Assembly (NCBI GenBank): GCA_037577475.1
Contig: JBAGJB010000202.1
Location: 806,001-870,000 of the forward strand
DNA length: 64,000 bases
Direction of reading: 5' to 3'
Source of the DNA: Chaunax sp. Z400
Taxonomy: Eukaryota > Chordata > Actinopteri > Lophiiformes > Chaunacidae
Shown: in pieces, positions 20,568-31,630 of the stretch
Position numbering within the stretch: the first letter of the stretch is position 1
Layout of the letters: each line of letters starts with the position of its first letter
Translations under genes and position numbers: made by a program
Notes under the pieces: generated by a model
Databases searched by the model: none
Told to the model about the DNA's origin: nothing
What the model saw: the letters and a program-made list of their open reading frames with translations, nothing else

Positions 20568-23194
20568 TTACCGGAGCATCTTAATTTTCAGTGCTTGGAC
20601 TTTTGGTGAAAGCTTGGTCGTGTCCAGTTCCGTGAGGACTTTCTGAAACACTTCGAAAAGGCACTTCAGGTCCTTTGGATAGCTTAAGTTCAGTGCATAA
20701 ATGAGTCCAAAGAGCATCACACATCCATGGGTGACACTCTGAAGGTTCTGCAGAACTTCAGTGCCTTCAAGCACAACACCTACATCTGCAGGTTTGTCTT
20801 CTGGACTAGCGCCCTCCACCCGAATAACATGTATGCCCATCGTTGTCTCAGGAATCAGCGCCTCAGCCTCTCTGGGTTCACTGTCCTGGAGGACAAACAA
20901 AGAGAACAATGAGCTGCTGATCACATTGGGATATTCAGAATTTAAGGCACACTGTTTCACAAACTTACAAATATGTTGAACCATTCAAATGCAAAATAAC
21001 GCCACGATTTCAAAACCACACAAAACAGTCAGGAAGACCCAATAACTGGCCTTTCATTTCTGTCAAACCAGTTTGCAATGACCTCAACTTACCATTGCTG
21101 CCTATAAAGTTTGCCACCAAGAGTACTTTAGTAAACCTGCAAGCCAACAAAAACTGCATACATTGTGATCCTTCAAAAAGTTAAATACTCCCCCACAGTC
21201 AGATGTTAGTGTTTACTTTGGTAAACTAGGCCTACGCTGTTATCCAGACAGCAAGGGTATATCCCCGAAAGCCAATCCCCCTCCATTGTACAAGCAATTC
21301 CCCTGATTGAACTCCTAAAATTAAATGTGAAGTTATGTCTGAAAAACAGTGTTTTTCATTAAAAAAAGCTCCTCCTAGTGAGTAAAATATGAACTATTAG
21401 ACTAAAATTAAACATATACAAATAAATACAAGATAGACCTCCTCAAATTGCACCAAATTTGGACAAAATCAGAGGAACGGTTGAGAAATTAAGGCCCCTA
21501 TATTTCTGAGATAAAACTCTCCCAAGTGTCAGAAATATGGAACCAACCTTTCCCTAAATCAACCCAGTTCTTCCTCGCACTAAGGTCTATGAGGGTATAA
21601 AATCTGAAAATGATACATGAAATAGTTTGAGTTATCGTGTGATACAATATAATTATGAAAAAGGAAGCCTGTTATTTAATCCAAATTTGGTGAATATGAA
21701 TTGACTCGGAGTATTATCTTGTATATATCAAATTTTACTCTAATAGTTCATATTTTACTCCTTACTCCCTATTTTTACTCCAAAATGTACACTTTGTATT
21801 ACCAATTGCTTCATATTTTCCAGAGTCATTTACATGTGAGAAGCTTCTCGGTTGGTTTATAAGATCAATAATGCTCCACACTGAAAGCTGCATAGTTCAG
21901 TCTTTTAGTACACACTTCATGCACATAGGCAAAGCTAGACTGGGGTGCCTTTGAGGAAAGTAACAAAACTATCAATGAAAATATATCCACAACACATATA
22001 CAAAATTAAGACAGTAGGTTGCCAAACACTCACCACGTATTCCTTGACCAGTGTCTCCATGTCTTCATTAAGGTGGACACCTGAGCTCCTCAGGACACAG
22101 CCTCGTTTGGTGTGTAGGTCTTCATTCTGAAAAGAAAAAAATACATTAATCACAGCATTGAGCAGTTGTATCATATGTGCCTTAAAAGGGTTTTCCAACT
22201 TGAAAATGTACATGGACAATCTACATATATGCATGGATACCGGCTATTGCGGCCATAGAGGATATGCTTCAGCCTGAAATGTTTTTAGCAGCTCATACCT
22301 GGAAGATACTGTGATGCCACACACTTGAGATGCCACTGCCACATTTACATACAGCATCTGTGAACAAAGGAAAAGAGGAATTTATCAGTTGTGGAGAAGA
22401 ACATACGGATAGAAAAACAAAACACAAGCAATCTCCTTTAAAAAAACCAAAAAACCAAATATGATTTACAGCACACTACCTGCAAAAACATATCAAACCC
22501 TAGGTCAAACAATGCAAATATGTTTTTAAGTATGCAGTAGACATGCTAATGTTGCTCATGTTAATGCTTGTACTGTTGATTCAAAATATGTTTCATCCTT
22601 AGTCATCTGATGTATTTAACTTTCTATGTATTATCATGCTCAGTGCCTTTTTAGCCTACATACTTACAAAATCCAAGAGGTTCCCCCTGCATAGACGATG
22701 TCCAAAATCAGCGTAATGTTATGCTTCAAAGAATTCTGAATCTGTAGAAAGACAAAAACAACATGCATTAAACACATTGTATTACCAAAATCACCCTCTA
22801 CTCTTTTTTAAAAACGTTTTCAATGTTGTAACCCATCAGATTCTGTTACCTGCCATGTTGGGAAGCAGTAGGCCTACCTGGATCCTAAGCTTAATGATCA
22901 ATAGCACAATGAAAAAACACTTCAATACAATAAAAATTAAATTTTAATATGTACAATCCAGTTACTTAAAAGCTAATTTAACTAAACCAAGGCCTACTAA
23001 GGTGGAAGTACATTTATTTTATATTTCATAATTCTGCTCAAACAATTTGAAATGTAGGATTTTACTTGTAAAAACTTACAAATACATTGTGATTAATTAC
23101 TTACGGTAGCTCCGATTCTGAACAACCTCTTGTAACACAGCAGGTCAGAGAATCCGAGTCCGCCAAAGCCAAATACGGTGGAACAACCCGCCAT
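20568..23194 (-). CDS. Minus-strand gene with fish SAMD3-like C-terminal domain (copy A); frame broken upstream
   Basis: Exons on the minus strand: 23105-23194 (ATG, 30 codons, phase 0), 22668-22741, 22299-22357, 22034-22126 (31 codons) and 20571-20885 (105 codons, stop at 20568-20570). All have GT-AG borders. The last three join in frame; the product has CKCGSGISSVWHHSIFQ, then HTKRGCVLRSSGVHL, then GVVLEGTEVLQ, LFGLIYALNLSYP and LSPKVQALK. That final domain is characteristic of a large fish family annotated as sterile alpha motif domain-containing 3-like or uncharacterised proteins. The role is unknown. Exon 2 ends in a phase that puts a stop four codons into exon 3, and the SAM-type N-terminal part is missing, so this is a truncated copy, a non-coding isoform or a model with an unseen exon. 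A GTAAGT 30 nt after the stop hints at 3' UTR splicing. Confidence 0.5.
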
Positions 23195-23295
23195 CCACGG
23201 CTCCTTCGACGTTTCTTCAAAATGAACCGCGCAGTTGTTGTCGTCAATGGCTGAAGTCCGACGCGTTTTCAAAATACTGACTCGTTTTAATAGCG

Positions 23296-23330
23296 TGACG
23301 TAAAAACAAAGAGCGCTTAGCTGATATAAA
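23296..23330. promoter_or_regulatory. CRE-like/TATA element, possibly bidirectional (copy A)
   Basis: TGACGTAA (23296-23303) and TATAAA (23325-23330) lie about 100-135 bp upstream of the minus-strand ATG at 23194. In plus orientation their order and 29-bp spacing mimic the SGNH promoter (CRE then TATA, 27 bp). In minus orientation TATTTATA could serve the SAMD3-like gene. On the plus strand, CCAACAG|GTAAAG at about 23403-23415 resembles the donor of a short leader exon. Confidence 0.4.
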
Positions 23331-23414
23331 TAGCACCATGCGGGTTAAATTGAAGACTGGGTGAATCCGGACTAAATTTAACACTCTCTGGTCTGATGCA
23401 GGCCAACAGGTAAA

Positions 23415-23745
23415 GGTTCAAAATTGTTGAGTCAGTCAGACCTGTGACGTCATTTCCCCTGTAAAACGATCTAATTTCCTGAAAATGATATGCAAACCAA
23501 TCTCATAAATTTTAACCAATTGAATCATGCTTGTTCTATAGCAAAACATATTTAAACCTTTTTCATATTTTCTAACTAATTATATTGAATTGTTTTCATA
23601 ATTAACAGATTCATGCTGATTCTATGTCATTTGAATGCATACATTTTCAAAATATGATTATTTACATAAAATCAAATAGATATAATTACTTAATATTAAA
23701 CTAGGCCATGATTCATTTTTTTGAGTCTCTCCCTGACACGTGAGT
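23415..23745. other. AT-rich spacer, no gene recognised
   Basis: Contains TGACGTCA at about 23446-23453, a second perfect CRE palindrome, and then AT-rich sequence. In copy B one base is inserted just after the CRE (CATTTCCCCCTG). Confidence 0.45.
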
Positions 23746-24200
23746 CAGATGGTTTAATTGGCGAGACAATAAATCATCGATTAATGCAACATTAGGAGAT
23801 TTTATTTTTACACGGTTTCTTTCTAATGAAGGACAGACTACAGTGAAAACAAATAAAACACCTGACTCTTCAACCAAGAGCTTTATGCTGATATTTCTTT
23901 GTATTTAAAAGGTAGTTGAACGTCAACAGATCAGCATTGAACATATTTTTTATACACTTGTTTAGTTGATTAAAGAAAAACCAGAAAAAAACAATCATAA
24001 TAAATACTTACCCAACAAAAAAAGGTCATCATCACACAGCAGCCTGGTCAGTTTGAAAGAGGAGAAGAGGAGCCACAGGTGCCTTTTTAAAGGCTTTGCC
24101 ATCAGTCTCCTGTCCAATCAGCAGCCTCCACCTGCAACTCCTAAAGAGCACAGAACAAAGTGACAGCGCCTCCCCCATTCAGGGAGACAGAACAACACAT
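23746..24200. repeat. Block 2: repeat paired with the 1.2-kb block (copy A)
   Basis: Starts at GGTTTAATTGGCGAGACAAT. It contains GTAGTTGAACGTCAACAGAT, GGTCATCATCACACAGCAGC and GCCATCAGTCTCCTGTCCAA, the last shared with the 1.2-kb block. In B1 (41484-41805) a diverged copy follows the 1.2-kb block directly, whereas here 4.4 kb containing the SAMD3-like gene separates the two. Confidence 0.65.
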
Positions 24201-24628
24201 AAAATTAGCAAATACAAATTATGACTCGGAGTCAGAATATTTGGTGATAAAATTACCACAAGTGACTTTTGGATGTATGAGTTTCAGTTTTTCTTGAGGA
24301 CAGAATGCTTCAAAAATCAAAGATTTGATGTCATGTCTTTAAACTCTCCAAGCAGACCTCTGTCATGTTGAGCTATTTATTTAGCAAACTTTTGATGTTG
24401 ATATTCAAAGCCTTTGAACCTTCATCTTGTTGTCAGATTTTCTGAAAGTCACTTGAAGATTGAAACCAAATCCATGCAAAAACCGGAGATATTTGATCCC
24501 AGACACTTTTTTCCCCCTTTTAGATGTCTGATTTTAAAACTTACAGATGTGCCAAAAGATCAGACCAACAATGCCACACTTTCCAAGCAACACAAGATAA
24601 GAGATGGACCAGATTGTCACACTGAAAC
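24201..24628. other. Spacer before the CA-rich minisatellite
   Basis: AT-rich sequence with a weak open frame from 24414 that runs into the minisatellite. There is no motif, and I treat the frame as chance. Confidence 0.4.
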
Positions 24629-24940
24629 AGCTGGAGTAAAAAACACACATGCACGCACACACAGCTGGAGTAAAAAACACACACACACAAGCACACACAG
24701 CTGGAGTAAAAAACACACACACACACGCACACACAGCTGGAGTAAAAAACACACACGCACACACAGCTGGAGTAAAAAACACACACGCACACACAGCTGG
24801 AGTAAAAAACACACACGCACACACAGCTGGAGTAAAAAACACACACGCACACACAGCTGGAGTAAAAAACACACACGAAAACACACAAACACAAACACAC
24901 AAACACACAAACACACAAACACAAACACACAAAGACACAA
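24629..24940. repeat. CA-rich minisatellite, copy A (about 8 units)
   Basis: Units of about 28-36 bp made of the invariant core AGCTGGAGTAAAAAACA plus a variable (CA/CG)n tail, followed by (ACACAA)n to 24940. The homologous array in copy B is over 4.2 kb. It sits just 5' of the first kinesin pseudogene exon. Confidence 0.95.
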
Positions 24941-24976
24941 TGATCTGTATCTCATCATCTTTCATCTGTATTATAG

Positions 24977-27900
24977 GTATTTTGTCGTATTCGTCCGGTT
25001 TTGGAACAACTTGAATCTGTGGAGTTTTGCGACACCTCTACAGTTCTGATGGCTGACCGGAATGCCCCTGGCGTTACCGGAAATGAGCAGCGCGAAAAGG
25101 TTGGTGTAAATTCTATACAGGCTGTCAGTGATTTCTGTTCATGGCATCATTGTTTGATTGTGTTTTACTTTGTGTTCTATATGGATGCAGTACTACACAT
25201 TCTCCGGGGTATTTGGCAGTGGTGCCAGTCAGGAGGACGTGTTTGAGGACGTGGCCAAACCGCTGGTTCAGGACCTCATTCATCGGAAGAATGGTGAGTT
25301 TTCTGAGCCATAAAATGTACATTTTATTCTCTCTAGTGTTGGAAGCATATTAGTTGATCAGGTGATGATAGGTTTTGATAACGTTAATCTAGAGGTTGAC
25401 TGATTTTTACAGGCAGATATAATAAGGATAGTTTAGAGCAGGAAAAGCCCAGAGCTTCTGCTTCAGCCACAAGCCAAAGGTTTTTTGATTGATTGATTGA
25501 GATGTTTATTTCGAATACGTAAAGATAGTGGACATAATATTTACAGACAGTGAAAAGCATAAAGCAAGAAATGTAAAACACTTGACTTGTTTACATATTC
25601 GAAAAGGAGTGAGAAGAAGTCCAAACTAATTCAATCCCACCCCTTCTCCATAACTCATTGATTGTATTACTATACTATATTATTATATTATACTATATTA
25701 TATTTTATTATACTATATTATATATACTATTAAACAATACATGTATGTAATATAATATCCAGTATATATAATATTTAATATCATATAAAATATAATGAAT
25801 AATATACACTATGGTGATTATACCTTATTATTCTATACATATATTATACATACACACATAAATGCACCTACAACACATATTTACACCAACTCAAATATCT
25901 TACAACTTTACATTATCATTTATATAAAAAGAGGAAGATACACTAAGAAAGAATAAATATTAAGTAACCAAATAAATAAACACCCCTGTAAACACCTGGT
26001 GATTTTCAAACCCTGCATTCATCCCTGTACCTGGTGAAAATCATGTCTTTATACCTTATTTTAAAGTGGTTGATATTTGGACATTGCTTTAACTCCACAC
26101 TAAAACTGTTCCATTGTTTCACTCCACAGATTGATACACAAAAACTTTTCCTGGTTGTACGAATACTGTAAATTTTGAAATTGAATTTTCCCCTTAAATT
26201 ATAACCCCCCCTCTCGATCACTGAACAGTTTTTGAATGTTTCTTGGTAGTAGGTTGTTTTTAGCCTTGAACAATATTTGTGCTGTTTGATATTCCACAAT
26301 ATCTGTAAATTGTAATAATTTGGACTGTAGAATAATGCAGTGGTGTGTTCCAGATAACCAGCATTGTGAATGACCCGTATTGCTCTTTTTTGGAGTATTG
26401 ATAGTGAATGTAATGAACTTTTGTAGTTGTTGCCCCAAATCCCTGCACAGTAATTTAAATATGGTAAAACTAGTGAACAGTATAGAATGTGGACTGACTT
26501 CTGATCTAGAACCTGCTTTGCTTTGTTTATTACTGAAATGCTTCTTGACAGTTTAGTTTGTACATGTTTAATGTGTGATTTCCAGCTGATTCTATCACCT
26601 ATAGTTACCCCAAGAAATGTATTTTCATTAACTCTTTCAAGTTCAGCCCCATTTATCTGTATATGTACATGTGTATTCATAATTTTAGTTAGTATAATAT
26701 ATATAGTTTTATAATCATAAGTATGTTTTATTTTAGCAGCATATAATACATTACTTAAGTGTCTCTGTGAAAAGTGGATATAAAGTGGTTGTGATTGTCT
26801 GTGTTTATAGGCCTGCTGTTTGCATGTGGTGCGACAGACAGTGGTAAGACCTACACCTTGATCGGGTCACCCAGTGAACCCGGAATCCTCCCACGAGCAC
26901 TCGACATGTTGTTCAACAGCATCGACTCACTTCTGACTCGAAAATCGGTAAAACCTTCATTAACATTTTGTCTATTTGATCTCTTACAAATACTGTGCAC
27001 TTTTGGAGTTGGGGGGGGGGGGGGGCATTTACTTCAAATGTTTTCAATCTTCATCAGGCGTTCAACCCAGACGGCACACCTGGGCTGTTGTTCAAGAAGG
27101 GGAAGGACCTTCTTTTGAAGAGGCAGAAGCCCAACAATCAACGGTCAGTACAGAAATGTTTGACTTTCTTAACTATTTATGGTGATAATAGTTCATTAAG
27201 ATGAGGTGAATTTATAGTTCATGGCCTGCTGTTCATAATGTCGCCTTTCTTTTGGTTTCTTAGGAACAAGGCTGACCCGGAGCCAGAACAACAATACTGT
27301 TACAGTGTGTTCCTGAGGTACTTTGAGATCTAGGGTGAATATATCTACGATCTCCTGCCTCCAAATGATAAAAAGTAAGAGACAGGATTCAGAGTCAGTG
27401 TGTGCATTCTGAATCACAATGCCTGTTTGAATCCAGGTTATCTGTGGTACTGGTACCCTCAGTGTGTTTGGATTTGTTGAAATCCAACATTTTTCATCAG
27501 AGCTTTGACTGCTTGTCTTACTAAAGCCACACATTGTCTTTTCATAAACTAGTTTCAGGAAAACTCTGAGTCTCCTTGAAGATCAGCGTAAGCACAAGGG
27601 CGCACAAACACAAGTCTTTTCTGCAGAGGATGCTATTCAGGTGTTTAAGATAGGTGAGTGGTCATAATAACTATGTTGTTCTGAATACAACAGTATTATA
27701 TTTTGTCATTGTGTTCCCCTTTATGCAGACTGAATCTAGTTTTGCAAAGTTTGAAACATTTTAAAATGTATTTTTATTCTTAGTTTTTTTTTGATGATGC
27801 TCTTCTCTGTCTCCAGGACAAAAGGAAAGGACAGACGCCCATACGCGTGAACCAAAATTCAAACAGTCCCACGCTGTGGTCACTCTGAAGCTGGTCTCTG

Positions 27901-28960
27901 CACCTATAGACGCTGATGGGAATCTCCTTCCACAGGTGACGTTCACCTCTAGTGTTACATATTAAGAGACATTGTTCATTCTTTATGGTGAAATGTTTAT
28001 TCAAAGAATGAAGGTTCTTGAATTTCACAAAGGATTCCTGTGGCTTTTGAGTGATACTAACAGTGTGATATTTTATTTTTGCAGCGCGATAATAAGGTGA
28101 ATGTCAGCCAGCTCTGTATGGTTGACCTGGACGGTACTGAGGCCACCTTAACAGGTCAGTGGGTTACTTTCTCTCTTAAGTAAACCATTTCTGTGATCAA
28201 CTGTCAGTTTGTTCAGAAGCCAATCGTCTCTACTGATGTCTCATTTACAGAGTGTATGAACACGGACCAGGAGGAACTGTTGAAATATATTACAGCCATG
28301 CGTAAGAGCCAGAGGACCGGAAACAAGACGGTTGGTATTTTACAATCTGTTCATCATATTTAGCTGTTTTATTTGTGTGTATATTAATATTGTAAATATT
28401 CTTTTCATCATTGCTAATATTCCAGTAGGCACGATTTCACAGTCTTTATTTTCTTCCAGACTTTTCCATCAAGTGAAACAACCCTAATGAAGCTGTTCGG
28501 CAGCCACTTTGATGGAGAAGGAAATGTTGGGCTGATTGCATGTGTCAGCCCAAACATTGATCAACATGCTGTAACGAAGGTAGGCCATTTATTTTGCTGT
28601 AATTTAAAGTATTGTCGCTAATCTCATTGCTTTCCCTCTGACACATCTGAGCTATCATCATAACTAATCTCTGAAAACGATGAAAGGTTGACAAGATGGT
28701 TCAGGACACTGTCACAGGTTCTGTCCACCACATATATGGATTTACTTCAGATTACTGTTGACACTTTGACAGTCAGTTAAAAAGCTGACTTTCAAATCAT
28801 CAGCATTTGATTTGGATCCCTTCTGTGGCTTTAAGGTCATGAGGAAGTGTATTTCTTATAGTTCTCCTGTGTATGTGTTGCAGTGGCTGATGACGTTCGC
28901 AGAGGATACCTACAAGGTGACAGTGGTATAGCCTGCTGAAGAACCGATGGCCAACCCTGG
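24977..28960 (+). pseudogene. KIF23 (MKLP1)-like kinesin motor pseudogene, unprocessed
   Basis: Exon-like pieces with GT-AG borders at 24977-25099, 25191-25293, 26811-26947, 27058-27143, 27264-27374, 27559-27653, 27817-27935, 28085-28154, 28251-28330, 28460-28579 and 28884 onward. The motor domain appears in order: VFCRIRP, YYTFSGVFG, LVQDLIH, P-loop GATDSGKT, LPRALDMLFNSID, YFEI-stop-GEYIYDLL, KLVSAPIDADGN, switch II-like VDLDGTE, HFDGEGNVGLIACVSPN and MTFAEDTYKV. The spacing and the DADG and HFDGEG stretches match KIF23, the centralspindlin kinesin of cytokinesis, better than KIF20. In-frame TAG codons stand at 27331 and 28929. Switch I is degraded (KQSH for SSRSH), the stretch after switch II is missing, and there is no stalk or tail. 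A LINE lies in one intron. The splice phases are kept, so it arose by DNA duplication rather than retroposition. Confidence 0.8.
25487..26765 (-). mobile_element. 5'-truncated LINE in a kinesin intron
   Basis: A minus-strand open frame (225 codons to 26006, continuing upstream to about 26760) encodes the C-terminal part of a non-LTR reverse transcriptase: FLGVTIGDRISWKSHIKHV, LVLPYLNYCAGIWGN and LQKRAIRVIHNAGY. The catalytic palm (FADD-type) is missing through 5' truncation. The 3' UTR runs to a (TCAATCAA)n-type tail, seen on the plus strand as GATTGATTGATTGAG at about 25489, the microsatellite tail usual for CR1/L2/Rex1-like elements. The frame is still open, so insertion is fairly recent. 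It is between the kinesin exons at 25293 and 26811. Confidence 0.8.
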
Positions 28961-29600
28961 AGAGATAGGAAAGGAGTGGTGGTCAGCTCAGAACCTTTCT
29001 TCACCCGAGTGTCCAGAACATATGGTCGTAGGTCTGATGACACAACTATAAAGTCCCACGTGAGCGTTGAAGTCCCCCAGAAGAACTACGGAGTCCCCAG
29101 TAGGGGCACCCTGCAACACCCCATCCAAGGACTCCAAGAAGGCTGGGGGAAACCTCAACGTACAGGCACCGAGCCGGGGGCCTACGAGTAGATCCACACC
29201 TGCTCGACGCCTCTCACCATGTGCAACTCAAGCTTGGAATAGAGTACAACCCCTCTCGGGGAGCTTGGCTCCAGAACCCGTGCCATGTGTTGAGATGAGC
29301 CCGACTATATCCAGCGGCTAGTCTAGCCGGTATCTCTCAACCTCATGCACCAGCTCGGGTTCTTTCCCCGCCAGAGTGGTGATATTCCATGTTCCCAAAG
29401 CCAGTTTTGGCAGCGGGGGATCGGTGCGGCAGGGCCTCCGCGCTTGTCTGCCGACCCATCTACATCGCACCGGACCGCTTTTAGTCTGGCCTGTCACCTA
29501 GGACCAATATGCCATGGGAGACCCTATCAGGGGCAAATTGCCCACGGACAACACAGCTTCCTAGGACAATTCGGGCTCTCAAACCCATCCACCACAATAA
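28961..29600 (-). mobile_element. Fragment of a second non-LTR element (endonuclease part)
   Basis: The minus strand encodes LDGVLQGAPTGDSVVLLGDF continuing NAHVG, the conserved GDFN block of the APE-type endonuclease. Towards higher coordinates lies GC-rich sequence (CTTTCCCCGCCAGAGTGGTG, AGCGGGGGATCGGTGCGGC), typical of the 5' part of a common fish LINE. The fragment begins just past the last kinesin exon and has several stops. Confidence 0.6.
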
Positions 29601-30413
29601 TTATATAGACAAAAAAAAAAAGAATAAAGCCATATTAAAATGTAAAACTAGAGTTCTGACAATATTCTTTATAATTCATTTAATTTAATTCATTATTTTT
29701 AGAGTAGTCAAGTCAAATTAATTTTTCCAAACATTTCCATTTTCAGTTGCTATAGCTGTTCTAGCTTTATAGTGCAAAGTGACCTGAAGTTGCAGCTACG
29801 TTTATAGAGTGTAAGCCTACCCGCCGTACTGCAGCTCAGGTACAAGCAGGAAGAGTAGGTAATTAAGGTAATTAAGCTAATTATTGGAAATTGAACAACT
29901 CTCTTCTTAAACATGAGGAAGTCAAAATAAAAATTGCGCACATAGTTACAAAGCTATGTATGGTGATATGATATAGGCTTCGCCAGAATGAGAAGGTTGT
30001 AATAGTCCTGGGTCTGAAATCACAGGTCGGGAACAACGTGTCTGATGTTGCAGGTCTGAGACTGCATCTCTTTTTCTTTTCAGTGGCCCAAAATAGATCA
30101 GTTCTTCCTCCATTTGGAGTTAAAGAGCTAAAATCACTTCATATAGCCATGATTTCTGATGACATATTATCCACTTTTTGCGTTTTTGGTTTTTGAGGGA
30201 GCCGGTCCGCGGTTGCGGGTCCGAAATCCCGGGTCCAAATTCCGAAATCCCGGGTCCAAAGTCCCAGGTGCGAAATCCCTAATGAAGACTGACTGTTTCA
30301 TTCAAGATTTATTTGCTTTAAAATATTGAATCATCACAAGGGAGTTCTCCTTGAAGCCATACGGACATAATATTGTCTTCAGTCCACACAAACATAAATG
30401 CAGTTTACCTCAG

Positions 30414-30493
<80 letters not shown>

Positions 30494-31630
30494 TGTGCCT
30501 TTTTAATTTGTCGGTTATTGATCTATGGATCAGTTGTTTGTAAAGAACTTGCCTTACTTTTCTGTCTTTATATTTTTGTGCCACTGTTTGTCAGTGTTTA
30601 TCAAAATGGACTGTCTGTTTTTAGTGTGAATGAATTGTTCAGGATTTTATTTGAATGGCGTATCAGTAATAAATCTTTTTTTAAAAATCAAACAATACTT
30701 GCTGTTATTATTTAGATGGTGGAAAGTACATTTACTGAAATACTTGTGGTAGTTTTACTTGATTATTAGTATTTGTTTTATACTTATTCTCTACTATTAT
30801 TATTTGTTCCTATGTTACATAAGGTTGTTTTTTGAATATGAAGCACTAAAATGACAATGAGTTCATCAACTCCAAACAGGAAGTTGTTAAGCTCTATGTA
30901 TAGCTCAGAATGATAAACTGCAGACACTTAGTGATCTGAGTTTATTGGATCAAATCACAGTCCCCATAATTAGATGTTTTCTCAACAGCAGTGTAATAAT
31001 AAATAGAACTTCCGACCATGTTGAACACAGCTAGATGTATAGCTCAGTATGATAAACTGCATCCTGATAAGCAGCAGCCCAGTAATTATCTGAGATCGTG
31101 GGATCGAATCCCAGTTCCAAAATTTAGATGTTTTCTCAACAGCAGTGTAATAATAAATAGAACTTCCGACCCATGCGGGCCGGTCCGCGGTTGCGGGTCC
31201 GAAATCCCGGGTCCAAATTCCAAAATCCCAGGTGTGAAATCCCTAGTGAACCTCACTATAGCAGAGCTTTGTCCAGACTTTGTTTCTTCCCTCTGCAGGC
31301 CTGACATTTGAATCAGCTTTGTTTGTCATTACCAAAGTTTCATTCAAGATTTATTTGCTTTAAAATATTGAATCATCACAAGGGAGTTCTCCTTGAAGCC
31401 ATACAGACATCATATTGTCTTCAGTCCACACAAACATAAATGCAGTTTACCTCAGCGATATATATATATATATATATATATATTGTGTATATACCTTGTG
31501 CCTTTTTAATTTGTCTGTTATTGATCTATGGATCAGTTTTTTGTAAAGAACTTGCCTTACTTTTCTGTCTTTATATTTTTGTGCCACTGTTTATCAAAAT
31601 GGACTGTCTGTTTTTAGTGTCAATGAATTG
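29601..31630. repeat. Junction region with a duplicated cassette and (AT)n tracts
   Basis: Two direct copies of one cassette, about 30295-30640 and 31335-31630, about 1.04 kb apart. Each contains CATCACAAGGGAGTTCTCCT, an (AT)n tract (30415-30491 and 31459-31482) and ATTGATCTATGGATCAGTT. Ahead of each are short tandem GAAATCCCGGGTCC motifs (30200-30285, 31180-31245). Two tRNA-like units lie between (30885-31130; B-boxes GGATCAAATC and GGGATCGAATCCC). Parts recur in copy B at 38700-39215. No gene is seen. Confidence 0.7.

Noticed and set aside
24977..28960. KIF20A/B rather than KIF23 as the kinesin parent
   Set aside because: The NLVQDLIH-type, SAPIDADGN and HFDGEG stretches fit KIF23 better than KIF20; judged from memory of the families without an alignment.
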